A DNA stretch of 24,136 nucleotides from CAZBWE01 sp964581905 (GCA_964581905.1 CAZOQJ010000022.1:1-24136), one strand, 5' to 3'; positions 13,787-22,155 are shown, numbered from the stretch's first letter. The notes: generated by a model from the letters alone, not told the origin. Made by a program: numbers and translations.

Positions 13787-14587
13787 TTATTCTAAATCAA
13801 ATTGGCTGTTATCTATCGGCTCGAACCAGCCTAACATCATATCTGCAGAGTTAACTTCATAAAAATTAATGCCGTCAAAATCTGCCATTTCTCTTGCCTC
13901 GATATGTCCGTCAGCCCATCCAATATTTGCCCTGCCGCGATGCCTGAAGTGAATAGATGGCGACGCATATCCCCAGTCGACGGCTGGCTCACCGTTAACC
14001 ACAAAATAAGGCGGTTCGGCAAAAGAATATTCCAAATAATACGGCCGTCCATTATCCAATTTGGCCATTGCAGTATCCGCAAACATTAATGTCTTAGCTG
14101 GGCACCTGACCTCACTCTCCCTTGTGGTCACCCTGCATTGTTCATCTTCATAACCACCTTCCCATATACGTGAGCCGATATACGTCATGTTGTAGCCATA
14201 GCCGCCACACCCATCTTCGAAATCCCACTTCCAGGGGTCTCCCTTGCGAAAATTAACCTTCTCCGGACATTCCTTTACACCGCCATCAGCCAGATATCCC
14301 GCAAGCGGTCCTTTAGTCGAATCGAATGGCTTGTTAATATCATCCCGCGCCCCATGCCAACGATTTTTGTTATCGCTGAAAATATCCATGGCGGCAGGAA
14401 CATAACTGCCATTGTTCTCAGTTGCATAACCAATATTAGCCAGAAGGAGCTGGCGAATATTGCTTTGGCAAACAGTCGCTTTAGCCTGTGACCTTGCTGC
14501 CGATAGTGCCGGCATCAAAATACCCATTAAAAGAGCGGTGACTGTTATGACAATTAACAATTCAAGCAACGTAAATGCTTTTTTCAT
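13787..14587 (-). CDS. Type II secretion/pilin-like protein with H-x9-DG motif
   Basis: A 266-residue pseudopilin. It begins MKKAFTLLELLIVITVTALL, a prepilin signal with cleavage expected between Ala4 and Phe5 (Ala replaces the usual Gly) and Glu at mature position 5, followed by the hydrophobic helix. Near the C-terminus HRGRANIGWADGH fits the H-x9-DG signature of the large planctomycete pseudopilin family. I chose the ATG at 14587; the frame is open far upstream but those codons lie inside the preceding gene. An ATG four codons earlier (14599) is possible. It starts 31 bases after the DUF4465 gene stop, so it is in the riboswitch operon. That suggests the pseudopilin helps export or display the B12-binding protein (inference). 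Confidence 0.85.
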   Translation of the reverse strand: MKKAFTLLELLIVITVTALLMGILMPALSAARSQAKATVCQSNIRQLLLANIGYATENNGSYVPAAMDIFSDNKNRWHGARDDINKPFDSTKGPLAGYLADGGVKECPEKVNFRKGDPWKWDFEDGCGGYGYNMTYIGSRIWEGGYEDEQCRVTTRESEVRCPAKTLMFADTAMAKLDNGRPYYLEYSFAEPPYFVVNGEPAVDWGYASPSIHFRHRGRANIGWADGHIEAREMADFDGINFYEVNSADMMLGWFEPIDNSQFDLE

Positions 14588-14618
14588 ATCGGCACACATC
14601 CGCCAAATTTCAATAACA

Positions 14619-16142
14619 TCAAGACTGCTCTCCTGCCAGCCACTGGCGGGCAAATACAGTAAAATCCAGCAGGTTAATAATGTCATCAGCCGGATGGGAA
14701 ATATCGCATCGACCATCCCAATTCCCATCGCCCGGCTGACTCAACCACGCCTGGACCAGGATAGACAAATCAATATAGTCAACACTTTCGCTCCGGTCGA
14801 AATCCGCCGTCCTCATGTTTAAAACGCCTATGGCATCCAAATCAAAACCCGCTGAGCCTGTTGTAGGATACGGGTCGTATATAATATCGCCCGAAGTATC
14901 GAAATAGCTGCCGTCACCAACAATGTCAACTATACGAACCCACCCGACGTTATCAGTATCAAGCAATCCTGAAGTGTTTTTTAACAAGGCCAAATCAAAA
15001 GGCGTTCCATACCCCTGCCTGTACTTGCCGGCAAAACCGCCGATATCAACCGCCTCAACCGAACCGTAACTGCCCACAGGTCCCTCAGTAAGAGAGTCAT
15101 TCATAAAACGGAAGAAATTCACACCATCACTGGAGACCTCGACATAAGCAAGTTCCAGAAATGTATCGCTAATGCCGTTCTCAAATACAGCAAAATCATA
15201 ACCGGCACCGTCACCAATACCACAGTCAAAGGTTAAAGTTATCTCGCCTCCGCGGCCCAAACATACGATATCATACGAAGTACCCTTTGCCTTACCCAGC
15301 GCCTTCTCCGGCGTCTGCCATTGGGCGTCGCAATTGGAACCGACCACATAATTCTCCCAGCCGCTTGCCCAGCCAACAATTCCGGCATTATCCATATAAA
15401 CCGCAGTCGAGCCCACCCCGCCTGCCGCCGGCGCATACCGACCAAGAACAATCGTATCTAACACAAAACACGCCGGCGTATTCATTCCCCAATCGCCCGT
15501 ATCACTCGAGCCGAGGGAAAACTCAAGTTTATTAACCACGCCAAGCGAACTAAGCTCAACATATTCCCACGTATCCACGATGTAATCCTCATTGTTATCT
15601 TCAAAGCGAAAGTCAGCCAGGTAAAGCTCCACACTGCCGGTCTCCACATCGCAGACATCCCTGCCCGTGATAGTCAAAAGAAACCAGTCGGGGTCGTTGC
15701 CGTCATCGCCGCCGAATTTCTTGGCAAATGCATCACCGTTCAGCATCGAGTAATACGCATAATTAGTGTTTGTCACATACAAACCATCTATCTCAGCAGC
15801 GTTGAAAGTAACAGTCGGCAACCCATCCCAGCCGACATATCCCACTCCATAATTAGCCGAATCATCCTGTCCCGTCCCTGCGATACAGTTGTACAAACCT
15901 GCCATTCCATCTGTCGTAGTGTCTGTGATATTCGAGTAAGCGAACCCATCCCAATAGTACCGGTCGAAATTATAATAGTTGTTGAAAAATGCCCCATCAC
16001 TGACAAAGCCACCTGAACCATCCGAGCCGTTCCAGTAAGAGTTAGGGTCAAGACTCAAGTCATCAAAATTAGCTATATCAGCAGCGAATGCACCCGCTAT
16101 TGTTAAAACAATAATTAAACTTATCAATCCTCTCGAAGCCAT
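14619..16142 (-). CDS. Secreted DUF4465 protein with dockerin-like tail; likely cobalamin-binding
   Basis: A 507-residue secreted protein. Signal peptide (residues 1-20, cleavage after AFA). Residues 23-237 match DUF4465 (ANFDDLSLDPNSYWNG, GAFFNNYYNFDRYYWDGFAY, SNITDTTTDGMAGLYNC). Residues 240-443 are a second beta-rich domain (ENYVVGSNCDAQWQTPEKAL, YDFAVFENGISDTFLELAYV, DLDAIGVLN) of a type found in surface proteins. Residues 447-503 hold a dockerin-like pair (DFDRSESVDYIDLSILVQAWL-type and DIINLLDFTVFARQWL). AAAGGAG precedes the ATG. The gene lies under a cobalamin riboswitch. From memory, the gut Bacteroidetes B12-binding surface proteins BtuH belong to the DUF4465 group. B12 capture is therefore a strong inference, though no TonB receptor is nearby. 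Confidence 0.85.
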   Translation of the reverse strand: MASRGLISLIIVLTIAGAFAADIANFDDLSLDPNSYWNGSDGSGGFVSDGAFFNNYYNFDRYYWDGFAYSNITDTTTDGMAGLYNCIAGTGQDDSANYGVGYVGWDGLPTVTFNAAEIDGLYVTNTNYAYYSMLNGDAFAKKFGGDDGNDPDWFLLTITGRDVCDVETGSVELYLADFRFEDNNEDYIVDTWEYVELSSLGVVNKLEFSLGSSDTGDWGMNTPACFVLDTIVLGRYAPAAGGVGSTAVYMDNAGIVGWASGWENYVVGSNCDAQWQTPEKALGKAKGTSYDIVCLGRGGEITLTFDCGIGDGAGYDFAVFENGISDTFLELAYVEVSSDGVNFFRFMNDSLTEGPVGSYGSVEAVDIGGFAGKYRQGYGTPFDLALLKNTSGLLDTDNVGWVRIVDIVGDGSYFDTSGDIIYDPYPTTGSAGFDLDAIGVLNMRTADFDRSESVDYIDLSILVQAWLSQPGDGNWDGRCDISHPADDIINLLDFTVFARQWLAGEQS

Positions 16143-16190
16143 AGTTCTTTTCTCCTTTCGCCCTTATCGCGAGGGCGATTATGAGAGCAA

Positions 16191-16226
16191 TAAAAAAGCC
16201 GCCGTTCCCGCGAAGGAAACGGCGGC
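16191..16226 (-). terminator. Intrinsic terminator in the riboswitch leader
   Basis: On the reverse strand GCCGCCGTT (16226-16218) pairs over 9 bp with AACGGCGGC (16206-16198) and is followed by TTTTTTA (16197-16191): a classic intrinsic terminator. It lies between the cobalamin aptamer and the DUF4465 start, so it is the probable off-switch when B12 is bound. A second hairpin CGCCCT/AGGGCG (16177-16159) precedes the ribosome-binding site AAAGGAG. Confidence 0.8.
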
Positions 16227-16350
16227 CTTATCTGTCAGTAACCCAAACTCACATTAGCTGGTTCGCCTTATTATTAAAAAAGTGTATTTGGGCGCAAGGA
16301 CTGCACGGTATTCCAAATCGCGAGAACACTTATATGCAAAACCAACTACA

Positions 16351-16536
16351 GGCAGGTTTTCTGACTTGCGTCTTACCTCGTGGTTCCTTCCCGTCCGCAT
16401 ACAGCGAACAGTGGATAAAACTGCCTCTTGGATTTCCGATTGGTGTCGGAACAGACGCTCACAGCGGCGCGACCGTCGCGGCTTTTAACCGCGTTCCCGT
16501 TTTGCTATCCCAAAGCCAACGGCCTTGAGACCTGCA
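16351..16536 (-). ncRNA. Cobalamin (B12) riboswitch aptamer
   Basis: Reverse strand, 5' to 3': P1 arm GCAGGT (16535-16530); GGGATAGCAAAACGGGAAC; GCCGCTGTGAGCG (the GCCACTG-type element); ATCCACTGT; GACGGGAAGG; and the B12 box CAAGTCAGAAAACCTGCC, whose ACCTGC (16357-16352) closes P1 with the first arm. The conserved order and the B12 box leave little doubt. The aptamer controls the DUF4465 gene at 14619-16142 and the pseudopilin after it. The terminator at 16191-16226, about 125 bases downstream, completes the expression platform. Confidence 0.95.
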
Positions 16537-16573
16537 GTCAGACTATACCATTTTCAAAGAGCGAACTGACAAG

Positions 16574-16602
16574 CTAATATCAGATTGCTTCTCGGTCTTC
16601 AA
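16574..16602 (-). promoter_or_regulatory. Possible promoter of the riboswitch operon
   Basis: On the reverse strand TTGAAG (16602-16597), a 17-base spacer, then TATTAG (16579-16574). A start near 16567 would give a short 5' leader ahead of the aptamer. Position is right; the hexamers are only moderate matches. Confidence 0.4.
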
Positions 16603-16641
16603 GAAAAATTTAAAATTTTTTTTGGATATACGTCCTACGCT

Positions 16642-16684
16642 ACTGATTTTCCGCTTAGAAAACCCTCTATCCCCCAAAATCAGT
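16642..16684. repeat. Inverted repeat downstream of the PD40 gene
   Basis: ACTGATTTT (16642-16650) and AAAATCAGT (16676-16684) form a 9-bp stem with a 25-base loop, starting 13 bases after the PD40 stop codon. An AT palindrome (AAAAATTTAAAATTTTT) follows at 16607-16623. It may end transcription before the riboswitch operon begins; the long loop makes this uncertain. Confidence 0.35.
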
Positions 16685-16696
16685 CAGTTTGAGCTA

Positions 16697-17614
16697 TTAG
16701 CGTTTTTTCCTTATGGCCAGGATCGTGCCAAAGCCCAGCAGCAAAACAGTGGCGGGTTCAGGTATATACGAAACATAAATATCCGCCGAAACAACCGCTC
16801 CTTCAAGCTCTCTACAAAAGTAAAACGCACTGCCATCACTGGAAAGCGATGGTAATCTTGAATTTGCTCCCGGCGTATCGAAAAAGGACAGATGCTCGAC
16901 ATTGCCAAAAGGAGCATCCAAAGATTCACGTTCCGCTTTATATATCTGGTAATTACCATCGATATTAGAAGTAAAGTACAGGGACAGTCCATTAGACGCA
17001 ATGAACGGGTCTACATCATTGGCAGTGGTATTTAACTCTGTTAGATTTACGATATTGCTGAAGGATGAATTTTTATCTGGTCTGTTGGCCATCCAGAGGT
17101 CTGTTCCACCCTGACCACCTGAAAGATTATTACCACAAAAAACTATCGTCAGCCCATCTTCAGTCAAGGATGGGTTGCCAAGATCACCAAGAACATTTAA
17201 CTCATCTAAATTTACACCAGGCTGCCAGGGATCATTAATCGATGCTCTTTCGGTGACCTTCAATCGCCATTTAGAGCCCGGCTCTGTTCTATGGTAGTAC
17301 ATCCGCAGGTTATCCGGTGATACCCATGGACAGGCCACATGACCATCAGAATAGTTCAAGCTACTGATCTCCTGTACGGAGGAAAATGGGCCCTGAGGTT
17401 CCGGGCGAGTTGCCTGATAGATGCGATGGTAATAAAAATCAGGGGTGTCGACTCTACAAAAATATAGTGTCAGTCCATCGTAAGATAGAGATGGTGTCCT
17501 GTCGCCATAATTGGTATTCACCTCTGTTACCGGGACCGGCTCACTCCACAGCCCCAAAGCTGACCCATACAGAGCCAGCACTATAATGAATGACAAATTT
17601 ATTTTAGTATTCAT
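16697..17614 (-). CDS. PD40 beta-propeller protein with PEP-CTERM sorting signal
   Basis: A 305-residue exported protein. The start at 17614 is fixed by AAAGGAGG 8 bases upstream; the longer open frame is not needed. Signal peptide MNTKINLSFIIVLALYGSALG. The body repeats the TolB/PD40 unit about five times (RTPSLSYDGLTLYF, CPWVSPDNLRMYYH, NPSLTEDGLTIVFCG, DPFIASNGLSLYFTSN, LPSLSSDGSAFYF), which should fold as a beta-propeller. The end is a PEP-CTERM tripartite tail: PEPATVLLLGFGTILAIRKKR, the target of an exosortase, so the protein is processed and placed at the surface. Partner and ligand are unknown. It is upstream of, and separate from, the B12 riboswitch operon on the same strand. Confidence 0.85.
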   Translation of the reverse strand: MNTKINLSFIIVLALYGSALGLWSEPVPVTEVNTNYGDRTPSLSYDGLTLYFCRVDTPDFYYHRIYQATRPEPQGPFSSVQEISSLNYSDGHVACPWVSPDNLRMYYHRTEPGSKWRLKVTERASINDPWQPGVNLDELNVLGDLGNPSLTEDGLTIVFCGNNLSGGQGGTDLWMANRPDKNSSFSNIVNLTELNTTANDVDPFIASNGLSLYFTSNIDGNYQIYKAERESLDAPFGNVEHLSFFDTPGANSRLPSLSSDGSAFYFCRELEGAVVSADIYVSYIPEPATVLLLGFGTILAIRKKR

Positions 17615-17917
17615 AACCCATACCTCCTTTGAAATAATAGAGATTTTCAAGTTTGGCCTTGAACATGGCCTATAAAAAGCATTTTGGATTATCCGTAATA
17701 TCAGCCACTCCTCTTGCATGTTATTCTACTATGTGCAAACATAGTTTTGCAAGAAAATTTTATCTGTTTTTTCCAGTTTTTTCTCGGCCATTTAGCAAGC
17801 ACATTCACTTTTTACTCAAAGAATCAAATTTTGAATTTAGCGAAAAGAGTATAGCTGTTATTGACAAAGGAATTTGAAGCTGAAAGAGATAGAAATCGTC
17901 CGGCATCAGCAGAAGAT
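17615..17917. other. Intergenic region with a nested hairpin
   Basis: 303 bases between the PD40 gene start and the flippase-like gene end, both on the minus strand. No gene is supported. It holds the ribosome-binding site and presumably the promoter of the PD40 gene (TATTAT at about 17637-17632 is a possible -10) and a nested inverted repeat at 17713-17753. Confidence 0.5.
17713..17753. repeat. Nested inverted repeat (hairpin within a hairpin)
   Basis: Outer arms CTTGCA (17713-17718) and TGCAAG (17748-17753); inner arms CTATGT (17729-17734) and ACATAG (17739-17744) with a GCAA loop, itself a stable tetraloop. It lies about 180 bases past the end of the polysaccharide cluster and could be its terminator or an operator; no T-run in either direction is directly adjacent. 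Confidence 0.4.
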
Positions 17918-18922
17918 TTAACCCTGTTTATCCTTTTCCGGCCTTTGGAATGCCCAGTATAACTGAAAGAACGCTCCTATAACCGCCATAAGGACTGTAA
18001 TAGTAAAGATTATCATTGACATTAACAGGGCTGACGACGCATCCACACCATATAAAGCCAGTGCCCCAACAAACGTAACCTCTCTAACACCAAGATTGGC
18101 AACTGAAATCGGCAACCTTTCCAGGAGAAATGTAACTGCGCACAACCATACAAATATCTCAACAGGAACTGTTATATGTGCTGCCCTGGCAGCAAGAACA
18201 TATACGGAAAAGTTGCCAATTACGCTTGAGATTATGACAATGGATACGGTAGCAAGGTGGAATCTCCATCCAACGGTTTGGAAGATTGCAATTTGCTCGG
18301 GTATTTTTTCGCCTTTTTGGCGTATTTTAGCGGGAAGAGGTCTTAACAAAAAGCTGCAAATTTCAACAATTTTTCCGCCTGTTCGGTAGTTTAACAGCAA
18401 CAAAAAAATGATTATTATAACCACCACTAAGAACCCACAAACAATAGGCAACAACCAGCGATTTTTTGTATCTGTTAATACGGCAGTTGGATTTGTTATT
18501 ATAAGTGCTATAAGTCCAGATACGGTCACAACAAACATCACCAACAATTGGTTGTACAGCATACTGCTGAAAACATTGCTTCCCTTGCCAGTATCTTTTT
18601 TGAGAATATACCATTTTGCGCCTGTGCTCAACATTCCGGGCATAACCATGCTGTAAAGAAACGTAACTGCAGTCGCGCCAAAAAGTGTGGCAGTTCGAAC
18701 ATTACAGCCTTGTTTTTTCAAAATAAGCTGCATTTTTATTGAGTTTATCCAGAAAATTATTATGGCCAGCCCCCAAACGGCTATCAGGAATTCCCACCTT
18801 GCTGTTTTTACAGTTTGCCAGAATTGTTGAATATCAATTCGGCTGAAGACGAATATCAGCAATCCAGTTGTGATTAGAATTCTGATAAGAAGTTTTACTA
18901 ATTGTCTGGTGCGTGTGGTCAT
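17918..18922 (-). CDS. Flippase-like integral membrane protein (LPG synthase TM / UPF0104 family)
   Basis: A 334-residue membrane protein with about eight hydrophobic helices (for instance LLIRILITTGLLIFVFS at the N-terminus, VWGLAIIIFWINSIKM, LLPIVCGFLVVVIIIIFLLL). The MVMPGMLSTGAKWYILKK and VANLGVREVTFVGALALYG segments are the conserved parts of the lysylphosphatidylglycerol-synthase transmembrane family (flippase-like domain). There is no aminoacyl-transferase domain, so it is not MprF. In polysaccharide clusters such proteins are thought to handle lipid-linked intermediates. It follows the methyltransferase gene by 43 bases and ends the cluster. Confidence 0.88.
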   Translation of the reverse strand: MTTRTRQLVKLLIRILITTGLLIFVFSRIDIQQFWQTVKTARWEFLIAVWGLAIIIFWINSIKMQLILKKQGCNVRTATLFGATAVTFLYSMVMPGMLSTGAKWYILKKDTGKGSNVFSSMLYNQLLVMFVVTVSGLIALIITNPTAVLTDTKNRWLLPIVCGFLVVVIIIIFLLLLNYRTGGKIVEICSFLLRPLPAKIRQKGEKIPEQIAIFQTVGWRFHLATVSIVIISSVIGNFSVYVLAARAAHITVPVEIFVWLCAVTFLLERLPISVANLGVREVTFVGALALYGVDASSALLMSMIIFTITVLMAVIGAFFQLYWAFQRPEKDKQG

Positions 18923-18965
18923 ATTTTGTTTTTGGCATCCGACAAAGACGGGTTCGCTCTTTAGA

Positions 18966-19688
18966 TTAACCGGGCTTCTCTCCGAGAATCAATACTGTTC
19001 TTGAAAAGGTCAATTGCAATTTGTAGAGCTTGCGAAAAACTCCATTATCTGGAAATAACGCATTAAGAAAGCCAAAAGGTAAGCGAGACACAAAAGCAGA
19101 GACGAGAAAACACATAAATCCGGTCAGTGGGCCGCTCAAATAGCAACTCTTTATGTTATTAAAGCCAGCACTTACCAGAAGCTCTGTGAGCCTGCGCCGA
19201 GTAGTTACATAGTTATGGGAAAAATCACAGTTGAAGAAGTTGTGCCGCAAGTTCAAATAATCCGGTGAACATATTACAAGCTTGCCTTTCGGCTTTAGTA
19301 TCTGGCTTATCTGCTGTGTTGTCCGCAAAGCATCCTGCATACTGCTCATATGTTCCATTACATGAATCATCACAACAACATCAAAAGTTCCATCAATTTC
19401 AGGAAGTGGTGGAACCATCGCACAAATAACCTCAGCTCCTTTTTCCTTGAGAGACGCTGCCATTTGCCGGTTAGGTTCTATCGCATGATATTCAACATCC
19501 TCTTGCAGACAAATATCAGCGAAGTCGCCTCGGCCAGGACCTATCTCCAAAAGACTGCTGCCGGAAGCAGCTCCAGTATATTTAAAAATTCTGTGAGACA
19601 ATTTCTTGACCAGCCACTTACCTATTTTTGAAGGTTTATCCTGACTGAAATGATCATAAAAAGTATCCAGCACTTTATTTTCAGCCAT
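18966..19688 (-). CDS. Class I SAM-dependent methyltransferase
   Basis: A 240-residue enzyme with a Methyltransf_11-type Rossmann fold: motif I LLEIGPGRGDFADI (residues 47-60), acidic residue at the end of strand 2 (YHAIEPNRQM), FDVVVMIHVMEHM (motif for post-I), and ILKPKGKLVICSP. A short hydrophobic stretch near the C-terminus (GPLTGFMCFLVSAFVS) suggests membrane contact. It sits in the polysaccharide cluster, so it probably methylates a sugar or a lipid-linked glycan. Acceptor unknown. Confidence 0.88.
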   Translation of the reverse strand: MAENKVLDTFYDHFSQDKPSKIGKWLVKKLSHRIFKYTGAASGSSLLEIGPGRGDFADICLQEDVEYHAIEPNRQMAASLKEKGAEVICAMVPPLPEIDGTFDVVVMIHVMEHMSSMQDALRTTQQISQILKPKGKLVICSPDYLNLRHNFFNCDFSHNYVTTRRRLTELLVSAGFNNIKSCYLSGPLTGFMCFLVSAFVSRLPFGFLNALFPDNGVFRKLYKLQLTFSRTVLILGEKPG

Positions 19689-19774
19689 TTTGGTAAAACT
19701 TTCTTTAAAGGAACTATTTCTACATATCTTCTGTCAGATTCGACTTTTGTAAGGTCGCTTGAGGGAAATCAGGC

Positions 19775-20150
19775 TCACTCGAACTTAAATGCCTGTTCTC
19801 TCATTGCCATTGAATAGTTTTTAAAATCGAGTAAATTTATTACCTTTTCACCAGTATGATAATCGGAATACCAGCAACCTCTTCTTAGATATTTTAATTT
19901 CCAGAGAGCAATCAAAATAATATATCGAACGGTATAAGCCAAAAAGTCCAATTTTAACAAGAAGTTGACCACCATAGCTGGCTTTTGCAGTAGTAAAAGT
20001 CTGTTGCTATATTTCCAGTGCCGCAATCAACGTCTAAAATTGGGTGGTTTTTGTTAGCGTTATTTATAATAATATCTAAAGTTTTGTCGGTTCCTTTCTG
20101 TTCGTAACAGTCAAAAATCACAGTATGTATACTTTCGTAGTATATTGTCC
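19775..20150 (-). pseudogene. Remnant of a class I methyltransferase gene (frameshifted)
   Basis: On the reverse strand, about 20150-19954 reads YYESIHTVIFDCYEQKGTDK, then the SAM-binding core HPILDVDCGTGNIA. This frame ends in a stop at 19954. A second frame, overlapping from 20026 and running to 19775, gives an 83-residue stretch ending in YHTGEKVINLLDFKNYSMAM and then REQAFKFE. Neither frame has a good start, and the strong motif I (DVDCGTGN) shows there was once a methyltransferase. It lies between the GT4 gene and an intact methyltransferase. The rest of 19689-20199 shows no other gene. Confidence 0.55.
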
Positions 20151-20199
20151 GTTTTTAGTGTGTTTCTATGTCAGCTAATAATCCTTTATGGTTTTTACT

Positions 20200-21279
20200 T
20201 TAAAGTTCCTGATAAATTTTCGTCAAAGTGCTAATATATTCAGAAAGCGAGAATCTTTTCACTTTGCTCAGGCCATTGCTAACCAGTTTTTGCCTTAGGC
20301 CTTTATCATCCTCAATCAGTCGAATTTTTTCCGCTAAGTCGCGTTCGTCTTTGGGTTGGAATAATAGTCCGTTTTCTCTATCATCTATTATTTCCCGTAG
20401 GCCGTCAACATTTGCGGCTATGACTGGCACCCCACAAGCGTTAGCCTCAATTCCAACTAAACCCAACGGTTCCCAATGGGATGGAATAACTAAACAATCG
20501 ATAAGGTTGTAGAAAGAATTCATATCGGGAACAAAGCCAAAGTATTTTACCGAGTCTTTAATATTTAGTTCTTCTATTAATTTCAGCATGCGACTTTTGT
20601 CTGGTCCGTCGCCAGCAATAAGAAATCCCATATTTGGACATTTATTTCTTAATAGGAAAGCTGCTTTGATAAATTCCTCCCATCCCTTTCTTTTAACGAG
20701 TCTTCCTGCAAAACCCACGAAGTAGTTCTTATTATCAAATTTTAGTTTTTCTTTTTCCTGATTCTTATCGACGTAGAACTTGTTCAGGTCTACAAAATTA
20801 TATAGAACCTTTATTTTTTTAGCCTCAATGTCTGCATCTACAACCAATTTTTTCTTTACTACATTTGAAACAGCAATGAATGAATTGGTTGTATTTCTCA
20901 TTGTTTTTAAACAAAGATTATAACAATATCCATTAACAAAAATATTCCCATGTTCGTGGAATATAAGTGTGATGTCTTTAAAGAAAAACATTTTTAGCAA
21001 GAATCCAAAACAAAATGATTTTGTCAGGTGACAATGCAGTATCTTGACATCGTCATCTCGGATAATCTTCGCTAATTCTAATAGTGATTTGACCTTGTAC
21101 TTATTTCTTGAGTCTGCGATATAAACATTCCTGTGTTGTATGGTTATCTCATTGTCAGCTTTCCGTAGAACATAAAGGAACATATTTTCGTCTTGAGAAC
21201 CATCCATAATTCCTTTGACTACAATCTGTGCCCCGCCAAATCCCAAATGGTCTATTATGTGTAATACTCTGATGGTCAT
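20200..21279 (-). CDS. Glycosyltransferase family 4 protein
   Basis: A 359-residue GT-B retaining glycosyltransferase. N-terminal acceptor half: VLHIIDHLGFGGAQIVVKG, then ILHCHLTKSFCF and FHEHGN. C-terminal nucleotide-sugar half: FVGFAGRLVKRKGWEEFI (Arg193 and Lys198 bind the donor diphosphate), FLIAGDGPDKSRML, VKYFGFVPDMNSFYNLIDCL and the E-x7-E motif EPLGLVGIE (Glu270, Glu278). Sugar and acceptor are not predictable. The gene is AT-rich with long runs, unlike the replication genes at the window start, as is usual for exchanged surface-glycan genes. No clear ribosome-binding site is seen before the ATG at 21279. Confidence 0.93.
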   Translation of the reverse strand: MTIRVLHIIDHLGFGGAQIVVKGIMDGSQDENMFLYVLRKADNEITIQHRNVYIADSRNKYKVKSLLELAKIIRDDDVKILHCHLTKSFCFGFLLKMFFFKDITLIFHEHGNIFVNGYCYNLCLKTMRNTTNSFIAVSNVVKKKLVVDADIEAKKIKVLYNFVDLNKFYVDKNQEKEKLKFDNKNYFVGFAGRLVKRKGWEEFIKAAFLLRNKCPNMGFLIAGDGPDKSRMLKLIEELNIKDSVKYFGFVPDMNSFYNLIDCLVIPSHWEPLGLVGIEANACGVPVIAANVDGLREIIDDRENGLLFQPKDERDLAEKIRLIEDDKGLRQKLVSNGLSKVKRFSLSEYISTLTKIYQEL

Positions 21280-21372
21280 TTTATTGTCTGATATTAGTTG
21301 ACCCCTTACCCAGCCACAGAGGTCGGGATTCCAGCAGTAATTAAACGCGAAAACCGGCTACATTTGTCTCCT

Positions 21373-22155
21373 TTATATTCTCAAAAATACAAATTCGTTA
21401 CAACCTGTAGGTATAGGCGTTTTCACATATTTGATGCACTTAAATCCCTTCTTTTCCAGATGGTTTATTATCTCATCTCTGGATGCATATTCGTATGGGT
21501 AACCGCCGAGCCAGTCTATAACATTATAATAAAAGCTCATACCCCTGCGCTTTTTGAAGGGATTTTTGCGACTAACAATTAGCTTGGCCATAGCGATAAT
21601 AAGACAGAAAATCCATATCATAAGCCACTGAACAAATTTAGGCATAGCGTTATAAAACCGCTTTATTACTTTCCAGGTACCAGAGGACCAATGTTTATTG
21701 TAAATGGCAATCACAAATAATGATTGGGGTGCCACAAGCTCTGAAGCTATATCAACCGCCTTGTACATATTGCCTGTATGATGCAAAACCCCCCATGAGT
21801 ACACAATGTCGAACTTGCCCATTTGCGAAATATCATTATCAAAGATTGATTTATGAAAAAATTCTATGGCATTTTGATTTGCGAACCTTTTCTTGTTACT
21901 AATGGATGCTTCGATGCTATCTTTGGATATGTCAATGCCAATTACTTTTTGTGCCCCTGCTAACGAGGCGGCAATAGCGAATATGCCGCTGCCGCAGCCG
22001 ATATCCAAAAATGTACTGCCTCTTATTTTTTCTCGACCTATCAATTGGTCCAATGAGCTTGATGCCATTTCAAATTTTTGGTTGTCCAGTGAGCTTTCGG
22101 AAAAGCGACACCAATTCTCACCAAAATTAAAGGCAATGTTTCTCTTCTCACCCAT
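21373..22155 (-). CDS. Class I SAM-dependent methyltransferase (overlaps asnB-like gene)
   Basis: A 260-residue enzyme: motif I TFLDIGCGSGIFAIAASLAG (residues 48-67), acidic strand 2 end KVIGIDISKDS, and FDIVYSWGVLHHTGNM for the post-I region. The C-terminal third has a hydrophobic helix (LMIWIFCLIIAMAKLIV), suggesting membrane attachment, then MSFYYNVIDWLGGYPYEYAS. The start is the ATG at 22155, which overlaps the asnB-like stop codon (ATGGGTGA); the longer open frame to 22257 runs inside that gene. Translational coupling with the amidotransferase implies action on the same glycan. Confidence 0.88.
   Translation of the reverse strand: MGEKRNIAFNFGENWCRFSESSLDNQKFEMASSSLDQLIGREKIRGSTFLDIGCGSGIFAIAASLAGAQKVIGIDISKDSIEASISNKKRFANQNAIEFFHKSIFDNDISQMGKFDIVYSWGVLHHTGNMYKAVDIASELVAPQSLFVIAIYNKHWSSGTWKVIKRFYNAMPKFVQWLMIWIFCLIIAMAKLIVSRKNPFKKRRGMSFYYNVIDWLGGYPYEYASRDEIINHLEKKGFKCIKYVKTPIPTGCNEFVFLRI

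Noticed and set aside
14588..14728. Longer N-terminus for the pseudopilin
   Set aside because: It overlaps the DUF4465 gene end and would bury the prepilin signal, which must be at the N-terminus.
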